From: a bacterium HR28
Lineage (GTDB): Bacteria > Chloroflexota > Chloroflexia > Thermomicrobiales > Thermomicrobiaceae
Length of the DNA: 64,000 nt
Direction: 5' to 3'
NCBI GenBank assembly: GCA_002898255.1
Contig: BEIE01000001.1
Location: 620,001 to 684,000, forward strand
Position 1 is the stretch's first letter. Each line of letters opens with the position of its first letter. The position numbers were made by a program, and so were the translations under genes. The notes beneath the pieces were generated by a model that made no database searches, was not told the origin of the DNA, and saw only the letters and a program-made list of their open reading frames with translations. Below are positions 53,093 through 61,949 of the stretch, in pieces.

Positions 53093-53623
53093 ATGGCAGT
53101 GCGAACAATCATCACCGAAGGCGATCCACGGCTCCGGCAGAAGTCGCTGCGGATTAGAACGGTCGACGACGAGGTACGGCGACTGGTGCAGGATCTCTGG
53201 GACACAGTGCGGGCGGCACGCGGACTCGGGCTGGCGGCGCCCCAGATCGGTGTGCTGCGCCGGATTATCGTTGTTTCCATCCCTCCGGACTATGTTGAGG
53301 AAGGAGATCCGGGGGTCGAGCTCACACTGATCAATCCGGAGATCGTGCGCGCTAGCGGCCGGCAAGTCGGGCTTGAGGGCTGCCTGAGTATTCCTGGTTG
53401 GTACGGTGAGGTGCCGCGCTTCATGCACGTAACCGTGAAAGCCCTGGATCTTGACGGTCGCGAAGTGCGGATCAAGGGCAGCGGGCTTTTGGCGCGGGTG
53501 CTTCAGCACGAGATCGACCATCTGGATGGGATCCTCTTCATCGACCGGATCGAGGATCGGTCGACGCTCCGGTACATCCCGGACGAGGAAGAAGAGGAAT
53601 CTGTGACGGCTGCTGCCTCCTGA
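53093..53623 (+). CDS. def: Peptide deformylase
   Basis: This metalloenzyme removes the formyl group from new proteins. All three motifs are present: GLAAPQIGV (motif 1), EGCLSIPG (motif 2, metal Cys) and QHEIDHLDGILF (motif 3, metal His and catalytic Glu). The 176 residues fit the type I bacterial form, with an acidic C-terminal tail. The ATG at 53093 is preferred to the in-frame GTG 18 nt upstream because GAGGAAAC lies before it. TATACT at 53053-53058 may be its -10 element. Confidence 0.96.
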   Translation: MAVRTIITEGDPRLRQKSLRIRTVDDEVRRLVQDLWDTVRAARGLGLAAPQIGVLRRIIVVSIPPDYVEEGDPGVELTLINPEIVRASGRQVGLEGCLSIPGWYGEVPRFMHVTVKALDLDGREVRIKGSGLLARVLQHEIDHLDGILFIDRIEDRSTLRYIPDEEEEESVTAAAS

Positions 53624-53627
53624 GCTG

Positions 53628-54281
53628 CTAGAGGACGATCTCGGCCTGGTGGACGCGGCTCTGTTCGGCGATGAGGATGGCGTCGATCGTCGCCAGTGTC
53701 CGGTCGAGTTGGTCTGTCTCGTTAAAGACGACGTAGTCGAACTCGTAGACCTGGGCGAGTTCGCGCGAGGCGGTTGCGATCCGCTCCATTAGTGTCGCCG
53801 GGTCGTCGGTCTTTCGAGCACGCAAGCGCTGCATCAGTTCGGCCATTGAGGGCGGGGCGAGGAAGATCAGGATCGCTTGCGGAATGATCCGGCGGATCGA
53901 GGCGGCGCCCTGGACGTCGACCTTGACGACGACCGTCTTGCCGCTCCGCAGTGCCCGCCGCACCCGCTCTTTCGGGACGCCGTAGAGATGGCCGTACACT
54001 TCGGCCGATTCGAGGAACTCCCCGCGCTCGCGGGCCGCGAGGAACTCCTCGCGGTTCATAAAGATGTAGTGCACGCCGTCGATCTCGCCGGGACGTCGTG
54101 GACGTGTCGTCGCAGTGACGGCGAAGTAAAAGTCAGGATGCGCCTGGCGCATCCGCTCGATGACAGTATCCTTACCAACGCCCGATGGGCCGGAGATGAC
54201 GATCAATTTGGGACGGACGCGCTGCCTGAGTTCGTCGAGAAGTTCGTCAGCCTGCGTATTGAATCCGAGGTCGTCCGCCAC
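53628..54281 (-). CDS. gmk: Guanylate kinase
   Basis: The enzyme phosphorylates GMP to GDP. It has the P-loop ISGPSGVGKDTVI (Gln/Asp variant of GxGKST), GMP-binding TTRPRRPGEIDGVHYIF and GEFLESAEVYGHLYG, and the lid region RLRARKTDDPATLMERI. A GTG at 54281 with GGGAGG about 8 nt upstream gives 217 residues, close to the family length of about 205; the frame further upstream reads as non-protein. The first 20 residues before the P-loop (ADDLGFNTQADELLDEL) are an extension. It is convergent with def (4 nt apart) and divergent from the NFACT gene. Confidence 0.93.
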   Translation of the reverse strand: MADDLGFNTQADELLDELRQRVRPKLIVISGPSGVGKDTVIERMRQAHPDFYFAVTATTRPRRPGEIDGVHYIFMNREEFLAARERGEFLESAEVYGHLYGVPKERVRRALRSGKTVVVKVDVQGAASIRRIIPQAILIFLAPPSMAELMQRLRARKTDDPATLMERIATASRELAQVYEFDYVVFNETDQLDRTLATIDAILIAEQSRVHQAEIVL

Positions 54282-54393
54282 TGACGCGACCTCCCGTGCC
54301 GTCCGCTCCCACCCTGTCGCGACCACCTGGTCGCTCAAGGTGATTGTGCCATAGTTCCCGCTGAGTGTCGGAGCAGAATGCGGAGGCAAGAGT

Positions 54394-56160
54394 GTGTTCG
54401 ATATCCTGACGATCGCTGCGCTGGCCGATGAACTACGTCGCACGCTGGTTCGTGGACGTGTCCAAAAGGTCGTGCAGACGGCACCGCTCGGGGTGGCGCT
54501 GGAGCTCTACGCGGGTCAGCGCTGGGGGGTGGTTATTGACGTAAGTCCACAAGAGCCGCGTCTCTTCCTCTCGCGTACGGTTCCCGCAGGAGACCCGGAA
54601 CAGGTCACGCCGTTCCTGCTGTTGTTGCGCAAATACGTCCGTGGTGCGCGCCTGGAAGCGGTTGAGCAAGTGCCGCTGGAGCGGATCTTACGGCTCCGCT
54701 TCGCGACCGTGCTCGTGGAAGAACGCCGCAATGGTGTGGAGCGTATCCCAGTCGAGACCGAGCTCGTGATCGAGCTGATGGGCCGCCACAGCAACGCAAT
54801 TCTGGTCGGCGCCGATGGGCGCATCCTCGACGCGCTGAAGCGGGTGACGCCAGCGATGAGCGCGGCGCGGCCAGTATTGCCAGGTCGCCCCTACCAGGAA
54901 CCACCGCCACAACTCAAGCGCGACCCGCGGCGTCTCACACCAGAGGCGGTGGCTTCGCTCCTCTTGGAGGTCCGCCCGGACGCAGATCTCCCAACCGTGC
55001 TCGTCCAGCATCTGGCTGGCTTCAGTCCCCAGATGGCCCGGGAGGCGGTTTTCCGCGCCACCGGAGTCTCCACGCTGACCGTGACCGAGGCGCGAGGCGA
55101 TACCACGCTGCCCGAGCGCTTGGCCACTGCTGTGGCGAGCGTCCTCGAGCCGCTGGAATCCCGGTGCTTCGAACCGACGCTCTACCGGAGCGGAGGCGTG
55201 CCGGTTGCCTTCGCTGCTGTGCGACTGCAGTATCTCCAGGGGCTGGACGTGGAGACGTTCCCCACAATCTCACTCGCCATCGAACGTTTCTTTGCTGAGC
55301 GTCCCCAGGCGGAAGAGTTCGCGAGCGATCGGTATGCCCAACGGCGAAGGAAGCTCCTCGAGGCGATCGAGCGCGAGCGCGCACGCGTTGAGGCGCGTCT
55401 CCGCGCGCTCGAGCAGGAGCAGGCACGTGCGGCCGAAGCAGACCAGTGGCGGCGAATGGGTGAGGCGATTCTCGCGGCCCTTGGAGAACTTGTTCCGGGC
55501 CAACGCGAACTCGTGGTTGACGATCTCCGGATCCCGCTCGACCCAGAACGGTCTCCTATCGAGAATGCACAGGCCTACTTCGAGCGCTACCGGAAGGCGA
55601 AGGCCGCTGCCGAGCAGGTTCCGGCACGACTGGAAGCGACCCGCTTGGAACTCGAATTCTTGCGGCAGCTCGAAGCGTTGGCGATCGTTGCCGATTCGGC
55701 TGAGACGCTCGAGGTGCTGCGGCAAGAGCTCGGCTTTGCCGAAGGGGGAGCGAGTGCAATCCGTGCACCGAAGCGCAGCACACAGCGCAAGCTCCGCATC
55801 TGGCGCACATTGCGCGGCGACCGAATCGTGGTCGGACGAAATGCGAGGGAGAACGATTGGATCACATTCTCGGTCGCTCGTCCGGACGACACCTGGCTGC
55901 ACGCGCGCGGGCTCGCTGGGGCACACGTCATCATTCAATGGGCAGGTCCCGAAGATCCGCAGGTGCTTGAGCGAGCGGCAGCGCTCGCGGCATGGTACAG
56001 CGAGGGGCGTGAGGGAACGCACGTTGCGGTCGACGTGACGCGACGGCGTGACGTGCGGCGTATCCCGGGAGCAGCTCCAGGACTGGTGCGTTACCGCAAC
56101 GAGCGGACGCTTCACGTGCGCCCGCGCAGCCCAGAGGAACTCGGTCTACTGGAGGGGTGA
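54394..56160 (+). CDS. rqcH: NFACT-family ribosome quality-control protein (RqcH/FpbA-like)
   Basis: This 588-residue protein belongs to the NFACT family, which binds stalled large ribosomal subunits and adds C-terminal Ala tails. N-terminal FDILTIAALADELRRTLVRGRVQK and MLLR-like LLLLRKYVRGARLE are family blocks; ELMGRHSNAIL and LDALKRVTPAMS..RPVLPGRPYQEPP continue the NFACT-N domain. A coiled-coil (about 320-385) separates it from the C-terminal NFACT-R domain (ENDWITFSVARPDDTWLHARGLAGAHVII). The position equivalent to the Asp-Arg pair essential in Bacillus RqcH reads Glu96-Arg97 (PLERIL), a conservative but notable change. The GTG at 54394 has GGAGG upstream. Confidence 0.9.
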   Translation: MFDILTIAALADELRRTLVRGRVQKVVQTAPLGVALELYAGQRWGVVIDVSPQEPRLFLSRTVPAGDPEQVTPFLLLLRKYVRGARLEAVEQVPLERILRLRFATVLVEERRNGVERIPVETELVIELMGRHSNAILVGADGRILDALKRVTPAMSAARPVLPGRPYQEPPPQLKRDPRRLTPEAVASLLLEVRPDADLPTVLVQHLAGFSPQMAREAVFRATGVSTLTVTEARGDTTLPERLATAVASVLEPLESRCFEPTLYRSGGVPVAFAAVRLQYLQGLDVETFPTISLAIERFFAERPQAEEFASDRYAQRRRKLLEAIERERARVEARLRALEQEQARAAEADQWRRMGEAILAALGELVPGQRELVVDDLRIPLDPERSPIENAQAYFERYRKAKAAAEQVPARLEATRLELEFLRQLEALAIVADSAETLEVLRQELGFAEGGASAIRAPKRSTQRKLRIWRTLRGDRIVVGRNARENDWITFSVARPDDTWLHARGLAGAHVIIQWAGPEDPQVLERAAALAAWYSEGREGTHVAVDVTRRRDVRRIPGAAPGLVRYRNERTLHVRPRSPEELGLLEG

Positions 56161-56164
56161 GCCA

Positions 56165-56941
56165 TTACACCGGCTTGGCGAACCGAGCAAGCAAGACGCC
56201 CAACTCGTACAGCAGATACATCGGTGCTGCGACCAGGAACATGTTGAAGGGGTCGGGTGTCGGGGTGATCATCGCTGCAGCGACCGCGATGACGAGAATC
56301 GCAAACTTGCGAAGCGAGGCCAAGCGTTTAGCAGTGACGATGTTGAGCTTAGCCAGAATGAAGATGACGATCGGTAGCTCGAAGACGATACCGACCCAGA
56401 GCAGGAGCGTCATATAGAAGGAGAGCACTTCTTCGGCGCGGAATTGGGCCTCGAAGACGCTCCCGCCAAAGTGAGAGAGAAAAGTCAGTGCGCGGGGTAC
56501 GAGGACAAAGAAAGCGAAAGCGACACCTGAGACGAACATGACCGAAACGAAGGGGAGCGCACGGAAGAGATACCGCCGCTCCTTGCGCGTGAGACCTGGG
56601 GCCAGAAAGCGCACGATTTGGTAGACGATCACCGGCATAGCGAAGCCGATGCCGAGATACAGGGCGACCTTCGTGTAGGTGATGAAGGACTCAGTAGGGG
56701 TGATCGCATAGAGACGCTCAATCCCAGACATGCGGACAATCAGCCGCATCGTCGGGAAGGCTAAAGCTAGCCCGATGACGAACCCGACGGCAACAGCGAG
56801 GAGAGAAAAGATCAGACGCTGCCGCAACTCCTCCAGGTGCTCCTGGAGGGTCATTTCCTTGTAGAACTCTTCCGGCTCTGGTTCGGGCTCGTTCGGTTGC
56901 GGTGCCGATTGCCCGCGGACACGATCGAGGATGCTGACCAT
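56165..56941 (-). CDS. tatC: Sec-independent protein translocase TatC
   Basis: The 258-residue protein is the receptor subunit of the Tat pathway, which exports folded proteins with twin-arginine signals. It has an acidic N-terminal extension (PEPEPEEFYKEM), then the TatC core: MTLQEHLEELRQRLIFSLLAVAVGFVIGLALAF (TM1), IVYQIVRFLAPGLTRKERRYLFRALPF with the conserved loop and Glu/Lys, and about six membrane helices in total. The ATG at 56941 follows GGGGAGACC. tatA/B are not in the window. It is separated from acpP by a strong hairpin. Confidence 0.94.
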   Translation of the reverse strand: MVSILDRVRGQSAPQPNEPEPEPEEFYKEMTLQEHLEELRQRLIFSLLAVAVGFVIGLALAFPTMRLIVRMSGIERLYAITPTESFITYTKVALYLGIGFAMPVIVYQIVRFLAPGLTRKERRYLFRALPFVSVMFVSGVAFAFFVLVPRALTFLSHFGGSVFEAQFRAEEVLSFYMTLLLWVGIVFELPIVIFILAKLNIVTAKRLASLRKFAILVIAVAAAMITPTPDPFNMFLVAAPMYLLYELGVLLARFAKPV

Positions 56942-56992
56942 GGTCTCCCCGCAGCTCTGACGTACGTTCCTTCTCGTCGACAAGCGTAACAG

Positions 56993-57024
56993 ACGGGCGC
57001 GGGAACGACGAGTCTCGCGCCCGT
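56993..57024 (-). terminator. Terminator-like hairpin after acpP
   Basis: A 12-bp stem ACGGGCGCGGGA/TCTCGCGCCCGT (one G-U) with an 8-nt loop follows the acpP stop on the minus strand, before tatC. CTGTTACG follows in that direction. It probably separates acpP from tatC transcription. Confidence 0.6.
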
Positions 57025-57052
57025 TCCGTCTTCCGGCTGCGCCGGTATCAAC

Positions 57053-57298
57053 TCACTGCTTGTTGAGGTGCTCCTCGATGAAGTTGATCGCGTCGCGCAC
57101 AGTGACGATATTGGCCGCCTCTTCGTCAGAGATCTCGATGCCGAACTCTTCCTCGAGCTGCATAATCAGCTCGACGAGATCGAGCGAGTCAGCGTTGAGG
57201 TCTTTGACGAACTCGGCGTCCAGCGTCACCTCGCTTGGATCAACACCCAGCTGCTCGGCGACGACGGCCTGTACCCGCTCCAGAATCGACGAGGACAC
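57053..57298 (-). CDS. acpP: Acyl carrier protein
   Basis: The 81-residue carrier holds growing acyl chains on a phosphopantetheine arm attached to Ser38 in [42 protein letters not shown] and [20 protein letters not shown] complete the four-helix bundle. The start is a GTG at 57298 with GGGGAGGTGG about 9 nt before it; the longer frame upstream is not protein-like. It lies far (about 1 kb) from the rest of the fatty-acid genes and is bounded by the hairpin at 56993-57024. Confidence 0.95.
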   Translation of the reverse strand: MSSSILERVQAVVAEQLGVDPSEVTLDAEFVKDLNADSLDLVELIMQLEEEFGIEISDEEAANIVTVRDAINFIEEHLNKQ

Positions 57299-58308
57299 GC
57301 GAACCACCTCCCCAGCGAACGGATCCTGCATCCGAGGGCGTCCCACTTTCTCCGGTAGTATGACTGAGCGCGGCTGCTTCTGCAAGCGGCAACCGGAGAG
57401 GAAGTATCGGCGCCACCTGTTCCTCACAATGGCATCCTTGGTGGTTGACTGCAGTCTCGTGGAGAACGCTCTGCGCCGAAAGCCGGCATTATCGGCATCC
57501 TCCGTCTCTTCCAAGGCGCACCTCTTTTCGTGATGCCCTGCATACGCTCGCGTATGCTCAATCTTGCACATGTCTTGGGTCAGCGTTCGTTCGGTGATCT
57601 GCAGGGGGTAACTGCGACGTTGCTCCTGCTATGGTTAGCGGAACACTGGCGTGGCTCCACTGCGATGTTTGAAGCCGATGCAGTGCCGTCTGGCATAGTT
57701 GGGCGAGACGTGTAGCGTGTCGATGACCTGTTGCATACACGCTTCCCTCCTGGAGGTGTAAGAGTCCGCGTCTATCGTCCGTTCGGATGTGGTGTCCCGC
57801 TGCCTGACAGATAGGGGACGAGGCACATCTTGCTGTGCATTGCACACCCGTTGTTCGGGGGCCACGAAGCATAGCGAGGGGCTCGAGTAAGCAGGAATGG
57901 CGGCAAAATGCCTTCCGCCTGGAGGATGCAGTGTATGGTGGCCCGGCCTGGAGGGCAGATTGAGAAGGTGCAGGACTAGGGACAGGTCACCTGCTGCAAG
58001 GGGGCCAACTCCGCTCGACGGCCGAGCGCGCTCCCGTACTTACCTCACGGTGTAGCTGGCAGCAGACGCGTTGTCCCAACGGGTACCAAGCTGGCAAGCA
58101 CTGCAAATAGAGAGTGCTGTGGGACCGTCTGAGGCCGCAACCTGAGATCGGAGACCGGCCCCGTTTCCTCGGATTTGCACCCCCGACCTTGTTCAGCGAG
58201 GACTAGAGGCATTGGTCGGTGGCCAGCTCCGATACAGGAGGTGCACTCGTCTTAGGACGCACGCCTGCTCCCGGTGGCGAGTTACATCAGCCGGAGTTCT
58301 TTCTCCGT
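57299..58308. other. One-kilobase gene-poor region between acpP and nusB
   Basis: This is the largest gap in the window and lies inside a fatty-acid gene block. No frame gives a convincing gene longer than the sORF at 57635-57736. No tRNA, RNase P, SRP, tmRNA or riboswitch was recognised. It contains promoter space for acpP and possibly a decayed gene or an unrecognised RNA. Confidence 0.5.
57635..57736 (-). CDS. Possible 33-codon small ORF with strong ribosome-binding site
   Basis: A short leftward ORF begins at an ATG with AGGAGGGAAGC about 6 nt upstream, a very good Shine-Dalgarno match. The peptide QVIDTLHVSPNYARRHC resembles the helix-turn-helix start of excisionase/MerR-type DNA-binding domains, followed by KHRSGATPVFR. 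It could be a real microprotein or the stump of a decayed DNA-binding protein. There is no other support. Confidence 0.3.
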   Translation of the reverse strand: MQQVIDTLHVSPNYARRHCIGFKHRSGATPVFR

Positions 58309-58734
58309 TCAGCTTCCCGACGACGCGAGGTTGGCGGCAATGGTTCCCAGCACACCGTTGACGAAGCGACTGGAACTCTCTCCCCCATACTGCTTGGCGA
58401 TCTCGACTGCCTCGTTGATCGCTGCCTTGAGCGGCACGTCTGCCTCGTGCAGGAGTTCGTAGATCGCGATACGCAAGATGTTCCGGTCGACCGGAGGAAG
58501 CTGCTCGACCGGGAAGGCAGGTGCTGCCTCACCGATCATCCGGTCGATCCGCTCCCGGTCGGCCCAGACGCCGGTCACCAGCCGCTCGGCATAGCGGCGC
58601 ACCGGCTGGGGATACTGGGGATCGCTCCGGTAACGTTCGAGGACGTCCTCCAGTCGGTGCCCCGCGACGTCGACCTCATAGAGAATCTGGAGCGCCAGAA
58701 TACGTGCCTGGCGTCGGATGCGACTGAGCGTCAT
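58309..58734 (-). CDS. nusB: Transcription antitermination protein NusB
   Basis: The 141-residue all-helical protein binds boxA RNA with ribosomal protein S10 in rRNA antitermination. It has the family pattern RRQARILALQILYEVDVAG, PVRRYAERLVTGVWADRERID, LPPVDRNILRIAIYELLHEADVPLKAAINEAVEIAKQYGGESSSRFVNGVLGTIA. The ATG at 58734 is standard length. It is downstream of accC with 165 nt between, same strand. Confidence 0.95.
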   Translation of the reverse strand: MTLSRIRRQARILALQILYEVDVAGHRLEDVLERYRSDPQYPQPVRRYAERLVTGVWADRERIDRMIGEAAPAFPVEQLPPVDRNILRIAIYELLHEADVPLKAAINEAVEIAKQYGGESSSRFVNGVLGTIAANLASSGS

Positions 58735-58899
58735 TATCGGTTCCTCCCGGCCCCCTCGCTGCCTGCCGGATGCTCGTTGTCACCGTCGGTGTGGTCGCGG
58801 TGAGTACGCGAGCCGTGGGGGACGAATCGACACAGCGAGCAGAGCCGTTCTCGATCACTCAGGGCGATGCGCGGCCCTGCGTTCCGATTGTACCCCTGC

Positions 58900-60252
58900 T
58901 CACGGGCGCTGGCCGGTGAGGAGCTCGGTCAGGAAAGTAGTGCTGTGCCGTGCGGCACGGAAGTCAGGATGCTGCAGTACGCGACGCAAGACAGGGATCG
59001 GGGTCGGAACACCACGAACGATTGTCTCACGCAGCGCACGGTCAAGTCGTTCAATCGCCTGCGAGCGGTCGATGCCCCACGCAATGATCTTGCCAAGGAG
59101 CGAGTCGTAGTGGGGAGGAACGACGTACCCGGCGTAGACGTGCGAATCGACTCGGATGCCCGGCCCACCCGGCCAGACCAGGTGCTCGATGCGCCCGGCA
59201 CGCGGGGAGAAGTCCCGCTCGGCATCTTCGGCAGTGATACGAACTTCGATAGCGTGACCGCGCGGCTCGAGGTCGCGCTCGTGGAGTTCCAAGCGTTCTC
59301 CCGCGGCGATAGCAAGCTGCCACTGAACGAGGTCGAGGCCGGTAACAACTTCGGTCACTGGATGCTCGACCTGAATCCGAGCGTTGGCCTCGGTAAAGTA
59401 AAAGAGCCCATCTCGGTCGAGTAGGAACTCAAAGGTTCCCGCTCCCACGTATCCGACGGCGCGTGCTCCACGTACTGCTGCCTCGTGGAGCGCCTTTCGT
59501 ACTTTCGAGGGGAGTGCTGGCGCGGGCGCCTCTTCGATCAGCTTCTGGTAGCGCCGCTGGATGGAGCAGTCACGCTCGCCGATGGCGTACACGTTGCCGT
59601 GCTGGTCGGCCAAGATCTGCACCTCAACGTGCCGCGGCTGTTCCAGATAGCGCTCGAGGTAAACCGATGGATCACCGAAGGCCGCCTGGGCCTCTCGCTG
59701 GGCAACCGAGAGCGCAGTCACCAGTTCTCGCTCATCCCGTACAATCCGCATGCCGCGGCCACCACCGCCGGCCGCCGCTTTGACAAGCAGTGGATAGCCG
59801 AGGCGTCGTGCGATCCGCCGTGCTTCACTCGCATCGCGCACCGGTTCCTCACTGCCCGGAACAATCGGGAGACCGGCGCGCTGCATCACGCGGCGTGCCT
59901 CCGCCTTATCGCCCAGTGCGCGGAGTGTTGCCGGGCGCGGTCCTATGAAAGTGATCCCGCACTCTTCGCAGATTTCTGCCAAGAGTGCGTTCTCAGCAAG
60001 GAAGCCGTAACCGGGGTGAATGGCATCACAGCCGGTAACCACCGCTGCGCTGATGATGGCCGGAATGTGGTTGTAGCTTCGTTCGGCAGGAGCAGGGCCG
60101 ATGCAGATCGCCTCGTCGGCGAGTTGCACCGGCAGCGAGTCGCGGTCGGCTTGGGAATACGCGACGACGGCCGGGATACCGAGTTCCCGGCAAGCTCGCA
60201 GAACACGGAGGGCGATCTCGCCGCGATTCGCGATGAGTACCTTCCGAATCAT
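58900..60252 (-). CDS. accC: Biotin carboxylase subunit of acetyl-CoA carboxylase
   Basis: The 450-residue ATP-grasp enzyme carboxylates biotin for malonyl-CoA synthesis. N-terminal IRKVLIANRGEIALRVLRACRELGI, the ATP lid KAAAGGGGRGMRIV, HVEVQILAD, GERDCSIQRRYQKLIEEAPAP and the catalytic FTEANARIQVEHPVTEVVTGLDLV (Glu, Asn and Arg of E-x-N-x-R retained, although the Met usually between is Ala) are visible. The start is ATG at 60252. It is preceded by fabG on the same strand. The biotin carrier protein accB is not in this window. Confidence 0.95.
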   Translation of the reverse strand: MIRKVLIANRGEIALRVLRACRELGIPAVVAYSQADRDSLPVQLADEAICIGPAPAERSYNHIPAIISAAVVTGCDAIHPGYGFLAENALLAEICEECGITFIGPRPATLRALGDKAEARRVMQRAGLPIVPGSEEPVRDASEARRIARRLGYPLLVKAAAGGGGRGMRIVRDERELVTALSVAQREAQAAFGDPSVYLERYLEQPRHVEVQILADQHGNVYAIGERDCSIQRRYQKLIEEAPAPALPSKVRKALHEAAVRGARAVGYVGAGTFEFLLDRDGLFYFTEANARIQVEHPVTEVVTGLDLVQWQLAIAAGERLELHERDLEPRGHAIEVRITAEDAERDFSPRAGRIEHLVWPGGPGIRVDSHVYAGYVVPPHYDSLLGKIIAWGIDRSQAIERLDRALRETIVRGVPTPIPVLRRVLQHPDFRAARHSTTFLTELLTGQRP

Positions 60253-60258
60253 CGCTGC

Positions 60259-61014
60259 TCACGAGGCCATGAAGAGTCCACCGTCGACGGCGAGGACGGC
60301 GCCAGTGATGTAGCGCGCAGCGGGCGAGACGAGGAACGCAATCGCCTCGGCGACGTCTTCCGGTGTTCCGTAATAGCCGACGGGGATCTGTTCCAGAATC
60401 TTCTGCTGGAGTTCGGTGGGCAAGACTTCGGTCAGGCGAGTCTGAATGAAGCCTGGGGCGACCACGTTGGCCGTGATCCCACGACTCGCCACCTCACGGG
60501 CTAGCGCCTTGGTGAAGCCGATGATGCCTGCCTTCGCGGCGGCATAGTTGGTCTGACCCACGTTCCCGACGAGTCCGACGACGGAGGAGACGTTGACGAT
60601 CCGACCGTAGCGCTGGCGTAGCATCGGTCGCAGCGCAGCGCGACAGCAGTAGAAGACGCTCGTAAGGTTAGTCTCCAAAACGGCGTGCCAGTCCTCGTCG
60701 CGCATACGCAGCAGCAGCGTATCGCGCGTAATCCCGGCATTGTTGACGAGGGCATCGAGTCGACCGAACTGATCGATTGCTGCCTGGATCATCGCGCCAA
60801 CCTGCTCGGGATCGGTGACGTCCGCCCGGTAGGCCATTGCTGTACCTCCGGCGGCCGTGATCTCCTCGACCAGGGCATTGGCCAGCTCTGCCTCGCCGCG
60901 GTAGTTGACGACGACCTTAAACCCGTCGCGTGCCAAGCGCAGCGCGGTCGCACGGCCGATGCCGCGGACAGCGCCGGTGACGATCGCGGCTCCGCGCTCG
61001 CTGGTCGTCTCCAT
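60259..61014 (-). CDS. fabG: 3-oxoacyl-ACP reductase
   Basis: The short-chain dehydrogenase reduces 3-oxoacyl-ACP with NADPH. The 251 residues show the cofactor loop TGAVRGIGRATALRLA, the NNAG motif ALVNNAGITRD, the catalytic Ser (VNVSSVVGLVGNVGQ) and YAAAKAGIIGFTKALARE (Tyr-x3-Lys), and the C-terminal PGFIQTRLTEVLP and GAVLAVDGGLFM. The ATG at 61014 overlaps the fabD stop by 1 nt (TGATG), so it is translated with fabD. Confidence 0.95.
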   Translation of the reverse strand: METTSERGAAIVTGAVRGIGRATALRLARDGFKVVVNYRGEAELANALVEEITAAGGTAMAYRADVTDPEQVGAMIQAAIDQFGRLDALVNNAGITRDTLLLRMRDEDWHAVLETNLTSVFYCCRAALRPMLRQRYGRIVNVSSVVGLVGNVGQTNYAAAKAGIIGFTKALAREVASRGITANVVAPGFIQTRLTEVLPTELQQKILEQIPVGYYGTPEDVAEAIAFLVSPAARYITGAVLAVDGGLFMAS

Positions 61015-61946
61015 CAGTCCCCCTTCGTGTGTTCGACGCTGGCTACTGAGCGCGCTCGATTCTGGACGAGTTGTTCGGCCGTGTAGGTTGTGGCCTCGGG
61101 TGCAATGCGCCGAATCAGTCCACTGAGCACCTGACCAGGGCCGATTTCCCAAAATGTCCTGATGCCAAGATCCATTGCTCGGCGCACAACATCTACCCAC
61201 CGGACCGGTGTAGGGATCTGGACAACGAGTTCGCGGCGAAGTTCCTCTGGATCGGTCAGGACGCGAGCGTCAGAGCAGGCGATAAGCGGGGCGCGTGGCG
61301 GACGGATCGGAACGGTCGCGAGGTCACGTGCCAGCGCCTCGGCAACTGGCCGCATGAGTGAGGAATGAAAGGCTGCATTGACCGGGAGGCGAACAACGCG
61401 CTTGGCGCCAGCTGCCCGGGCCAGGTTCGCAGCGTGGTCGAGCGCTTCGTTTCGCCCGCTCAGCGTCAGCTGGTTGGGGGCGTTCTCGTTGGCCAGTTCC
61501 ACACCGGCTTCGGCAGCGATTGCTGCGAGTCGTTCGCGCTCGAGCCCGATCACGGCCAGCATGCCACCTTCGCCGTACATCTCCATGAGCTCACCGCGTC
61601 GGCGGACGATCCGCAGTGCGTCAGCAAGTTCGAGGCTGCCGACCGCGACGAGCGCGGTGTACTCGCCCAGCGAATGTCCAGCAACGACAGTCGGTTCAGG
61701 GAGCTCGCCGCGTGCCTCAAGGACGCGGAGATACGCGATGCACGTGGCGAGGAGAGCTGGTTGCTGATTGCGCGTGGCGGCGAGTTCTTCTTCGGGCCCC
61801 TCGAAGACAATACGAGAGAGTGGAAATCCAAGGACTGCGTCCATTTCCTCGAAGACAGCGCGGGCAAGCGGCTCACACTCTGCGAGTTCGCGGCCCATGC
61901 CGACCGACTGGGATCCCTGCCCGGGGAAGACCCACGCGTGTCCCAT
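61014..61946 (-). CDS. fabD: Malonyl-CoA:ACP transacylase
   Basis: The enzyme moves malonyl from CoA to ACP. The 310-residue alpha/beta hydrolase-like protein has VFPGQGSQSVGMGREL, the nucleophile elbow GHSLGEYTALV with Ser92, the catalytic His in AAFHSSLM at residue 195, and QLTLSGR. FWEIGPGQVLSGLIRRI near the C-terminus is typical. It starts 3 nt after fabH and overlaps fabG by 1 nt. Confidence 0.95.
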   Translation of the reverse strand: MGHAWVFPGQGSQSVGMGRELAECEPLARAVFEEMDAVLGFPLSRIVFEGPEEELAATRNQQPALLATCIAYLRVLEARGELPEPTVVAGHSLGEYTALVAVGSLELADALRIVRRRGELMEMYGEGGMLAVIGLERERLAAIAAEAGVELANENAPNQLTLSGRNEALDHAANLARAAGAKRVVRLPVNAAFHSSLMRPVAEALARDLATVPIRPPRAPLIACSDARVLTDPEELRRELVVQIPTPVRWVDVVRRAMDLGIRTFWEIGPGQVLSGLIRRIAPEATTYTAEQLVQNRARSVASVEHTKGD

Positions 61947-61949
61947 GCT

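Noticed and set aside
58010-58090. Weak resemblance to the RNase P conserved region (GTGAGGTAAGTACGGGAGC on the minus strand)
   Set aside because: Two invariant positions differ and none of the other universal elements are found nearby.
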